Shown here: piece after piece, positions 1 to 5,262 of the stretch
How positions within the stretch are numbered: position 1 is the first letter of the stretch
Layout of the letters: each line of letters opens with the position of its first letter
Assembly (NCBI GenBank): GCA_903898215.1
Contig: CAIUEQ010000073.1
Span: 1-5,790, forward strand
DNA length: 5,790 nt
Direction: 5' to 3'
Source: an uncultured Bacteroidota bacterium
GTDB taxonomy: Bacteria; Bacteroidota; Bacteroidia; UKL13-3
Translations under genes and position numbers: made by a program
Notes under the pieces: generated by a model
What the model was told of the DNA's origin: nothing
What the model saw: only the letters and a program-made list of their open reading frames with translations
The model's database searches: none

Positions 1-111
1 AGGCAGGTATCCAGCTGAGCTATAGGACCAAATTTTTTAAGAACAACTTTCCAAATCCCGACTTCAAATATTTCTCTCGCTTCCTTGCTATTTCTCTGTT
101 TTCCAATTCAA
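1..111. repeat. 111-bp direct repeat, copy 1 (315-bp period)
   Basis: Bases 1-111 are identical to bases 316-426, by direct base-by-base reading. The repeat contains the last 29 codons and stop of the GIY-YIG gene plus a tRNA 5' fragment and the start of a GC-rich segment (AGGCAGG). Because it begins at the first base of the window, the true repeat may extend further left. The right edge is sharp: after the shared TTCCAATTCAA, copy 1 continues into the gene with C while copy 2 continues with A. The layout suggests a tandem duplication of a 315-bp unit whose second copy has lost its 5' half. Confidence 0.95.
8..29 (-). pseudogene. tRNA 5'-end fragment, copy 1
   Basis: Read on the minus strand from 29 to 8, this looks like the first 22 nt of a tRNA. 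The acceptor strand GGTCCTA is followed by TA at the positions of U8/A9, then the D-arm TAGCTCAGCTGG with its conserved A14 and GG pair. The expected return strand of the D-stem (GAGC) is absent: the sequence changes to CCTGCCT and leaves the window. No anticodon or T-arm is visible, so this is a remnant and not a working tRNA, unless the part outside the window holds a very unusual structure. The tRNA identity cannot be read without the anticodon. Confidence 0.6.
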
Positions 112-259
112 CTTGATAGATTAATTCCCAAGGAATAAAACCTTTAGTTGACTTTGACTTTCCAGAATTGTGTTCCTTCAATCTTCTTTCAAGATTATCA
201 GTCATTCCAACATATATTCTTCCGTCTTTATTGCTTTTAATGGCGTAAACGTAAATCAT
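20..259 (-). CDS. GIY-YIG nuclease-domain protein (YhbQ/UPF0213-like)
   Basis: A 79-residue, single-domain member of the GIY-YIG endonuclease superfamily. The GIY element is Y3-V-Y5, the YIG element Y16-V-G18, and the catalytic arginine is R25 or R26 in DNLERRLKEHNSG. The metal-binding glutamate is probably E62 in the helix ARKREKYLK. Length and layout match small stand-alone GIY-YIG proteins often annotated as excinuclease ABC C-subunit-like; none of the other UvrC domains is present. The family cuts DNA with a divalent metal, but the substrate of these short proteins is mostly unknown. The ATG at 259-257 is chosen because the GIY strand starts two residues in; no Shine-Dalgarno is visible. 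A short hairpin (GGTTT/AAACC, 267-279) lies just upstream. The last two sense codons and the TAG stop (GTC CTA TAG) fall inside the tRNA-like fragment. A truncated duplicate lies upstream on the same strand. Confidence 0.85.
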   Translation of the reverse strand: MIYVYAIKSNKDGRIYVGMTDNLERRLKEHNSGKSKSTKGFIPWELIYQVELENREIARKREKYLKSGFGKLFLKNLVL

Positions 260-286
260 AAAAATTGGTTTAGAAAACCGTTGCTC

Positions 287-323
287 CCTGCCTACCGCCC
301 CAGACCTTGCTTGGCAGGCAGGT
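287..323. other. GC-rich segment with inverted CCTGCCT/AGGCAGG
   Basis: A locally GC-rich stretch in an otherwise AT-rich intergenic region. CCTGCCT (287-293) is inverted at 316-322 (AGGCAGG), and GGCAGG also occurs at 313-318, so more than one pairing is possible. It directly abuts the broken D-arm of the tRNA-like fragment, and at least AGGCAGG is retained beside copy 1. It may be a small palindromic repeat that interrupted the tRNA sequence; its function is unknown. Confidence 0.4.
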
Positions 324-426
324 ATCCAGCTGAGCTATAGGACCAAATTTTTTAAGAACAACTTTCCAAATCCCGACTTCAAATATTTCTCTCGCTTCCT
401 TGCTATTTCTCTGTTTTCCAATTCAA
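316..426. repeat. 111-bp direct repeat, copy 2
   Basis: Identical to bases 1-111, offset by 315 bp. It carries the 3' part of a GIY-YIG gene (minus strand) and the tRNA 5' fragment. The perfect identity over 111 bp points to a recent duplication, to gene conversion, or possibly to an assembly artefact. Confidence 0.95.
323..344 (-). pseudogene. tRNA 5'-end fragment, copy 2
   Basis: Identical to copy 1: on the minus strand from 344 to 323 come acceptor strand GGTCCTA, TA, and D-arm TAGCTCAGCTGG. It breaks into CCTGCCTGCCAAGC instead of closing the D-stem. The next 60 or so bases on the minus strand contain no T-arm consensus (GGTTCRANTCC) and no matching 3' acceptor strand before the GIY-YIG start codon, so this copy is certainly incomplete. 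Confidence 0.6.
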
Positions 427-445
427 ATTTCGAAATAATTACCAT
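335..445 (-). pseudogene. 5'-truncated GIY-YIG gene copy (36-codon ORF)
   Basis: The duplicate of the GIY-YIG gene keeps only its last 29 codons, from ELENREIARKREKYLK to the TAG stop inside the tRNA-like fragment. The GIY and YIG strands and the catalytic arginine are missing, so it cannot be an active nuclease. Upstream of the repeat edge, unrelated sequence adds an in-frame ATG at 445-443 and seven residues (MVIISKF), making an open frame of 36 codons. A promoter-like element lies 22 bp further upstream. Whether a peptide is made is unknown; the simplest reading is a duplication remnant. Confidence 0.65.
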
Positions 446-466
446 TAAAACTGATAATCCGGGGTG

Positions 467-497
467 CAAATGAAATTGTTTTTTTTGATTGAGGCAA
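467..497 (-). promoter_or_regulatory. putative Bacteroidota-type promoter
   Basis: On the minus strand, TTG (497-495) is followed after 20 nt by TTCATTTG (474-467), one mismatch from the Bacteroidota -7 consensus TAnnTTTG, and then by CACCCC. Spacing and sequence fit the -33/-7 arrangement of the phylum's main sigma factor. Transcription would start near 460 and read into the truncated GIY-YIG ORF (ATG at 445) and then the intact gene (ATG at 259). This rests on motif likeness only. Confidence 0.4.
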
Positions 498-539
498 GTT
501 TAATCGAAAAACTTTCTTCTATTCCTTTTTAAACATCTA

Positions 540-1694
540 TCAAATCTTGCAAATTAGTTCAGCAGCTTTTTCAAGTGTTTCGTTTGATTTGGCAAAACAA
601 AATCGCAATACATTGTTATCAATTTGTTTATGGTAAAATGCCGAGATTGGAATACTGGCAATTTTATTTTCTTTGGTAAGTCGTGCTGCAAAATCAACAT
701 CTTTCTCCTGTGTAATTTTTGAATAATTTAACAATTGAAAATAGGTACCCTGACAATCCAAGATTTTAAAACGAGAACCTTTGATTAGCTTCTGAAAATA
801 ATCTCTTTTCTCCTGATAAAAATTATTTAAGTTTAAATAGAGCTCTTTATCATCAATAATATCAGAGAGTGCATATTGTATTGGTGTATTCGCACTAAAT
901 GCAATAAACTGATGAACCTTTCTAAACTCGGCAGTAAGATTTGTTGGAGCAATAACATATCCCATTTTCCAACCTGTGGTATGATAGGTTTTTCCAAATG
1001 ATGAAACGATGATACTTCTTTCAGCAAGTTTTGGGAAACGGGCTACACTTTGATGCTCCATCTGATCAAAAATAATATGCTCATACACTTCGTCACTCAA
1101 AATAATGATCTCCGTATTCTGAACCATCTTTTGTAATTTCAACATATCTTGAGCATTTAAAGTTGTGCCCGAAGGATTATGCGGAGAATTAATAATGATC
1201 ATTTTGGTTTTATGGTTGATGAGTTTTTTAAATTCATTCCAATCCACTTTAAAATCAGGATATTTAAGTTCAAAAAATATTGGTCTTCCACCATTCAATT
1301 GAATCGCAGGAACATAAGAATCATAATTCGGTTCCAAAACTATCACCTCATCATTTTCTTCAACGAAAGCTGAAATAGCTGTAAACAAAGCATGCGTACC
1401 GCCAGGGGTAATTGTAATTTCTGTTTCAGGATTATATTTTGCCGAATACATTTCTTCAGTTTTGATGGCAATCTTTTCTCTCAAACTCATCAGTCCCGGC
1501 ATTGGAGCATATTGATTGAATCCTTTTTTCATATAATGATTTACAAGTTCAATCAACTTTGTGCTACAAGAAAAATCCGGAAATCCTTGTGCAAGATTAA
1601 CGGCTCCGTGTTCGTTCGCAAGTGCTGTCATTACAGCAAAAATGCTGGTTCCTGTTTTAGGGAGTTTTGATTTAAGGTTACTTTGAAATTCCAA
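540..1694 (-). CDS. ybdL: PLP-dependent methionine/aromatic aminotransferase (YbdL-like)
   Basis: A 384-residue fold-type I aminotransferase that closely follows the pattern of E. coli YbdL, a transaminase preferring methionine and aromatic amino acids. It should be cytoplasmic and work as a dimer, converting the amino acid and a 2-oxo acid to the matching 2-oxo acid and amino acid. Visible sites: LAQGFPD (34-40) and NQYAPMPG (60-67) near the substrate pocket; PGGT (97-100) for the PLP phosphate; Y124 stacking on PLP; N173 in PHNPSG; D201 in SDEVYEH holding the pyridine nitrogen; K235 in SSFGKTYHTTGWKMGY forming the Schiff base; R364 in LRFCFAK binding the substrate carboxylate. All key residues are present and the length is normal. 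The start is TTG at 1694-1692: the frame holds no ATG between the upstream stop (TAA, 1703-1701) and Met22, and family similarity (SKLPKTGTSIF) begins at residue 9. It is transcribed away from the ABC-F gene. YbdL and kynurenine aminotransferase are close relatives, so the exact substrate is an inference. Confidence 0.9.
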   Translation of the reverse strand: MEFQSNLKSKLPKTGTSIFAVMTALANEHGAVNLAQGFPDFSCSTKLIELVNHYMKKGFNQYAPMPGLMSLREKIAIKTEEMYSAKYNPETEITITPGGTHALFTAISAFVEENDEVIVLEPNYDSYVPAIQLNGGRPIFFELKYPDFKVDWNEFKKLINHKTKMIIINSPHNPSGTTLNAQDMLKLQKMVQNTEIIILSDEVYEHIIFDQMEHQSVARFPKLAERSIIVSSFGKTYHTTGWKMGYVIAPTNLTAEFRKVHQFIAFSANTPIQYALSDIIDDKELYLNLNNFYQEKRDYFQKLIKGSRFKILDCQGTYFQLLNYSKITQEKDVDFAARLTKENKIASIPISAFYHKQIDNNVLRFCFAKSNETLEKAAELICKI

Positions 1695-1794
1695 AATGTA
1701 TTAATTATTTGTTGTTAAAATTAGCATCTTATTTTTAATAGAATAATGATTTTTAAAAACTGATTGATTTATTCATTTAAGATACCTGATTATC

Positions 1795-1844
1795 AAAAGT
1801 TAAAACTATGCACTAAAACATTTCTGTTTGAAGTTTTAACTTTT
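1795..1844. repeat. 13-bp perfect inverted repeat in the divergent spacer
   Basis: AAAAGTTAAAACT (1795-1807) is perfectly inverted as AGTTTTAACTTTT (1832-1844), with a 24-nt centre that holds a second short pairing, AAACA (1816-1820) with TGTTT (1825-1829). It lies in the 199-bp spacer between the divergent aminotransferase and ABC-F genes, about 50 bp before the ABC-F start. It could be an operator for a dimeric regulator, a cruciform, or a leader hairpin if the ABC-F transcript starts upstream of it. It is AT-rich and has no GC-rich stem, so a strong intrinsic terminator is unlikely. Confidence 0.6.
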
Positions 1845-1873
1845 ACAGCAACAATTTTTTGATCTTCCCGACT

Positions 1874-1881
1874 TATCTTCG
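1874..1881 (+). promoter_or_regulatory. possible -7 element for the ABC-F/plug operon
   Basis: TATCTTCG matches the Bacteroidota -7 consensus TAnnTTTG at all but one position and is followed by CCCCC, with the ABC-F ATG 12 bp further on. A TTG at 1859-1861 lies only 12 nt upstream, shorter than the usual spacing of about 17-23, so the -33 half is not convincing. If used, it would give a very short 5' leader. Confidence 0.3.
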
Positions 1882-1893
1882 CCCCCAAATAAT

Positions 1894-3813
1894 ATGATAG
1901 CATTAAATAATATAGGATTCGAATTCGGTGGAAGATACTTATACCGTAACGCCAACTGGCATATAAAACCTAATCAACGTATCGGTTTAATTGGTATGAA
2001 CGGTACAGGCAAATCAACGTTGCTGCGCGTAATCAATGGCGAATTTCAGTTGAGTGAAGGAAGTATTTCTAAACCACGCGATTTAACAATCGGTTTTTTA
2101 AATCAAGATCAGTTATCGTTTGACACCAGTGAAAGTATCATTAACGTAGCAATGATGGCATTTTCGCGTGAACTTGAAGTTGAAAAAGAAATTGAAAAAG
2201 TGTTGGTGGAACTTGAAACCGACCATTCTGAAGAAGTATTACACAGGTTAAGCGATTTGCAACATGAGTTCGATGTGCTTGATGGTTACAATATTTTACA
2301 TAAATGTGAAAAGGTTTTAGAAGGCTTAGGATTTACTACAGAGCAATTAAAACAACCTTACAGAAAATTTTCCGGAGGATGGCGCATGCGTGTTATTCTT
2401 GCAAGATTATTACTCCAAAAACCAAATTTATTGATGCTGGATGAGCCAACGAATCACTTGGATTTACCAACTATCGAATGGCTTGAAAATTACTTACAAA
2501 GTTATGAAGGAACCGTTATTGTTGTTTCCCATGATAAGGAATTTTTAAGTAAGATGACTGATACTACAGTTGAAATTTCGATGGGAAAGATCACTGTGTA
2601 TTCCGGGAATTATGCCTACTACCTCGAATCGAAAGAAGAGCGGATGGATATGCAACAAAGAAAATTTGATAACCAACAACAGTTCATCAAAGAGCAGGAA
2701 AAATTCATCAACCGATTTAAAGCTAAAGCATCGAAAGCCACAGCTGCTCAAAGTCGTGTGAAGATGTTGGATAAGCTCGACAGAATTGAAGCTCCCGAAG
2801 ATGATAACCGTGAAATCAATATCCAATTTCATATGTCTACTACCTCTGGAAAAGTGGTGGCAGAATTGAATGATGTGTCTAAAAAATTTCCGGATATTGA
2901 GATCGTAAAAAATGCTTCCGGAGTGATTCATCGTGGCGATAAAATTGCTTTGATCGGTGCAAATGGAAAAGGAAAATCTACCTTACTCAGAATGATTGCC
3001 GGTGTTGAACCTCATGATGGTGAAATAAAAATCGGCTACAATGTGATCAATGCATTTTATGCTCAGCACCAACTCGAATCACTGAATACCAACAACGAGG
3101 TTTTAGAAGAATTACAGCAAAATTCAGGTGGCAGAAATGACACCGAATTGCGTACCATTTTGGGTTGCTTTTTATTTGCCGGTGATGATGTTTTCAAAAA
3201 GATAAAAGTACTATCCGGTGGTGAAAAAGCACGTGTGGCTTTGGCAAAAACTTTATTACTTGAAGCAAATTTCATGTCGCTGGATGAGCCGACAAATCAC
3301 TTGGACATGCGTTCCATCAACATCCTTATTCAGGCATTACAACAATACACCGGAACATTTATCGTTGTTTCTCACGATAGGTTTTTCATTTCAGAAATAG
3401 CAAATAAAATTTGGTGGATAGAAGACAAGCAATTGAAAGAATATCCGGGAACTTATGCTGAGTATGAACATTGGAAAAAGAAACAGGATGAGTTAAAACT
3501 TGCTCAACAAAATAATTCATCTAAAAAAACTTCGGCACCCGAAAAAAAAGCTGAAAAGAAAGTTGAAGCACCAAAAGTTTCGAGTAATAAAAAACAAAAA
3601 GTTCAACAACAATTTGAAAAAACTGAACAAGAAATTGAAGTGCTAAAAAATGCTATTCAAAAAAGTGAAGATGACTTTGCTGCTAATCAAAACAGCATGA
3701 ACAAAGAAGATTTCGCTTCATTTCAGAATAATTATACTAGCCTAAAAAACAATCTTGTTGTTCTTGAAAAAGAATACGAAACATTGTTTAACGAGATCAT
3801 GGAACTTGAATAA
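1894..3813 (+). CDS. ABC-F family ATPase, YheS-like
   Basis: A 639-residue soluble protein with two ABC ATPase domains and no membrane segments, the layout of ABC-F proteins that bind the ribosomal E-site and act on stalled or slow translation. Domain 1 (about 1-240) has Walker A GMNGTGKS (34-41), signature SGGWRMR (160-166), Walker B with catalytic E184 in MLDEPTNHLD, and switch H213. The interdomain linker (about 245-310) contains FINRFKAKASKATAAQSR, close to the P-site-reaching linker of YheS and eukaryotic ABCF3. Domain 2 (about 318-525) has Walker A GANGKGKS (355-362), signature LSGGEKARV (440-448), E465 and H494. A lysine-rich low-complexity stretch (543-570) leads to a C-terminal coiled coil (about 570-639), as in Uup/YheS. 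Both ATP sites look intact. The ATG at 1894 opens directly into the first strand of domain 1. The plug-protein gene follows after 13 bp. It lacks evidence of being an antibiotic-resistance ABC-F, and a housekeeping role is more likely. Confidence 0.93.
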   Translation: MIALNNIGFEFGGRYLYRNANWHIKPNQRIGLIGMNGTGKSTLLRVINGEFQLSEGSISKPRDLTIGFLNQDQLSFDTSESIINVAMMAFSRELEVEKEIEKVLVELETDHSEEVLHRLSDLQHEFDVLDGYNILHKCEKVLEGLGFTTEQLKQPYRKFSGGWRMRVILARLLLQKPNLLMLDEPTNHLDLPTIEWLENYLQSYEGTVIVVSHDKEFLSKMTDTTVEISMGKITVYSGNYAYYLESKEERMDMQQRKFDNQQQFIKEQEKFINRFKAKASKATAAQSRVKMLDKLDRIEAPEDDNREINIQFHMSTTSGKVVAELNDVSKKFPDIEIVKNASGVIHRGDKIALIGANGKGKSTLLRMIAGVEPHDGEIKIGYNVINAFYAQHQLESLNTNNEVLEELQQNSGGRNDTELRTILGCFLFAGDDVFKKIKVLSGGEKARVALAKTLLLEANFMSLDEPTNHLDMRSINILIQALQQYTGTFIVVSHDRFFISEIANKIWWIEDKQLKEYPGTYAEYEHWKKKQDELKLAQQNNSSKKTSAPEKKAEKKVEAPKVSSNKKQKVQQQFEKTEQEIEVLKNAIQKSEDDFAANQNSMNKEDFASFQNNYTSLKNNLVVLEKEYETLFNEIMELE

Positions 3814-3826
3814 ATAAAAAATTATC

Positions 3827-5092
3827 ATGCGAAAATATTTGCTTCTTATTTTGACTTTGCAAACATTTACCTTGTTTGCCCAAGATGAAAAACCAAAGTT
3901 GGTTTATGATAATATTAATTACGACAAACGTGTTCAAACAGTATTATTCTCAAAGGTAAATATTGACGATCGCTATCCGATGATGTCGTTGAATACTGCC
4001 GAACAGTTGCAATTAAGTTTTGATATTTTAGGAACAAAAAACGAATATTTTCAGTACACTCTTGTACATTGTGATGCCAACTGGAATCCTTCAAATCTTC
4101 AGCAAAATGAATACTTGCAAGGCATGACCTTTGACCAGATCAACGATGTGAAATTCTCCAACAACACTTACGTAAAATATGTTCATTACACTTTGGTTTT
4201 GCCGAATGAAAATTTTAAACCTCTTATTGCCGGAAATTTTTTAGTGAAAGTTTACCGCAATTTTGATGAAGAAGATTTGGTTTTAACAAGACGAATGTTG
4301 GTAATAAATTTAGGAGTGTCGATTGAAGGAAAAGCCACCATGGCACAAACTGCACAAAACAGATATACCAAACAGGAATTAAATTTTTCGGTAAATTATA
4401 AAGGTTTTACCATGCCAAATCCTTTTGAAGATGTAAAAGTAGTGGTGATGCAAAACGGCAGATGGGACAATTCGATAACAGGTATTAAACCATTATTTAT
4501 TCGCGATAATGTACTTGACTATAATTTCACCGATCAGTTTATATTTAATGGTGGCAATGAGTTTCGCTATTTTGATATGAGAAATTTAAGAGCCGTGAGT
4601 ATCAATGTTCGCGGAAAATCATTGGATACGGTGTATCATGTTCATTTGATCAATGATGAATCGCGAGGCAGCAAACAATATGTTCAGTACGTTGACAACG
4701 ATGGAAAAAGAGTAATTGCTAATAAAGACAATGCCACTTCAGGTGAACTTGATGGTGATTACGCATTTACGAATTTTTATTTAATGAGCCTCGATCCTGT
4801 TCCTCAAGATGTGTATGTGTTTGGAGATTTTACCGACTGGAAATTATTGCCCGAATACAAAATGCGCTACAACCAAAATCGCGGACGATATGACTTGGAA
4901 GTTCCTTTAAAACAAGGCCGGTATGAATATTTTTATGTGATAAAAGATGAGAATGGAAAGCCAAGTGAAACAACTTTTGAAGGCAGCAGTTCTCAAGCTG
5001 AAAATGAATACCTAATTTTAGTTTATCATAAAAATGTGAAATACAAATACGATGAACTGATAGGTGCTGCCAAGTTTACAACTACTATGTAA
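3827..5092 (+). CDS. Type IX secretion system plug protein (DUF5103 family)
   Basis: A 421-residue exported protein. Residues 1-18 form a signal peptide (MRKYLLLILTLQTFTLFA) with probable cleavage before Q19-D20. The N-terminal domain shows the family pattern RYPMMSLNTAEQLQLSFD (49-66), then YTLVHCDANWNPSNL (77-91) and EYLQGM (95-100). NGGNEFRYFDMRN (241-253) is another conserved block. The C-terminal part (about 325-402) contains VYVFGDFTDWKL and GRYEYFYVIKD and looks like an immunoglobulin-like or CBM48-type beta sandwich. In Flavobacterium the family member closes the periplasmic mouth of the SprA translocon when no substrate is engaged; a periplasmic role here follows from that and from the signal peptide. 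The length is normal for the family. The start ATG lies 13 bp after the ABC-F stop, so the two are probably co-transcribed. The TAA stop is directly followed by the first REP-like unit. No other T9SS gene is in the window, as is usual for this scattered system. Confidence 0.88.
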   Translation: MRKYLLLILTLQTFTLFAQDEKPKLVYDNINYDKRVQTVLFSKVNIDDRYPMMSLNTAEQLQLSFDILGTKNEYFQYTLVHCDANWNPSNLQQNEYLQGMTFDQINDVKFSNNTYVKYVHYTLVLPNENFKPLIAGNFLVKVYRNFDEEDLVLTRRMLVINLGVSIEGKATMAQTAQNRYTKQELNFSVNYKGFTMPNPFEDVKVVVMQNGRWDNSITGIKPLFIRDNVLDYNFTDQFIFNGGNEFRYFDMRNLRAVSINVRGKSLDTVYHVHLINDESRGSKQYVQYVDNDGKRVIANKDNATSGELDGDYAFTNFYLMSLDPVPQDVYVFGDFTDWKLLPEYKMRYNQNRGRYDLEVPLKQGRYEYFYVIKDENGKPSETTFEGSSSQAENEYLILVYHKNVKYKYDELIGAAKFTTTM

Positions 5093-5216
5093 GTTCTCGC
5101 GAGCATCACGCTCGTGATTGCAATGCTTCCCCGTGTTCTCGCGAGCGTCACGCTCGTGATTGCAATGCTCCTTTTAACCTGAGTTCTAGCGAGCGTCACG
5201 CTCGTGATCGCAATGC
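5093..5216. repeat. Array of three REP-like palindromic repeats
   Basis: Three head-to-tail 34-nt units at 5093-5126, 5135-5168 and 5183-5216, separated by 8 and 14 nt. Each reads GTTCTcGCGAGC, then GTCACGCTCGTGA, then TtGCAATGC (lower case varies). The core CGAGCG-TCA-CGCTCG forms a 6-bp stem with a 3-nt loop (5142-5156 in unit 2, 5190-5204 in unit 3). Overlapping palindromes are CTCGCGAG and TCACG..CGTGA, and ATTGCAAT follows. Unit 1 has A for G in the core stem; unit 3 has A for C in CTCGCGAG and C for T in ATTGCAAT. Such GC-rich imperfect palindromes next to a RAYT gene fit REP elements. The array starts right after the plug-protein stop codon and ends 46 bp before the transposase start. 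Confidence 0.85.
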
Positions 5217-5237
5217 ATCTTTTAAATTATGCATCTT
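5213..5237. repeat. 9-bp direct repeat ATGCATCTT
   Basis: ATGCATCTT occurs at 5213-5221, overlapping the end of the third REP-like unit, and again at 5229-5237, 25 bp before the transposase start codon. The spacing is 7 nt. It is short and could be chance, or a small duplication at the array edge. Confidence 0.4.
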
Positions 5238-5262
5238 CAAAAAATAATTTTATTTTTACTTC

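Noticed and set aside
267..279. Hairpin GGTTT-AGA-AAACC just before the GIY-YIG start, followed by T-rich sequence on the minus strand
   Set aside because: A 5-bp stem is easily found by chance in AT-rich DNA; not enough to claim a terminator or translational control.
1..345. Functional tRNA gene(s) on the minus strand
   Set aside because: Only acceptor strand and half of the D-arm are present; for copy 2 no anticodon arm, T-arm or matching 3' acceptor strand follows.
496..514. Terminator after the aminotransferase gene
   Set aside because: AAGTTT/AAACTT is a 6-bp, AT-only stem with a 7-nt loop and no T-run directly after it on the minus strand; too weak to call.
2545..2931. 128-codon open frame on the minus strand inside the ABC-F gene
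   Set aside because: It lies wholly within a well-supported gene with intact motifs, and its translation shows no recognisable domain; the same holds for the shorter frames inside the aminotransferase and ABC-F genes.
1894..3813. Antibiotic-resistance ABC-F (ARE) protein
   Set aside because: The interdomain linker resembles YheS/ABCF3 and the protein has the Uup/YheS-type C-terminal coiled coil; the gene sits with a housekeeping secretion gene and no resistance context.
5093..5216. Possible small CRISPR array
   Set aside because: The spacers are only 8 and 14 nt and unequal, the units are strongly palindromic and differ from each other, and the neighbour is a RAYT and not a cas gene.
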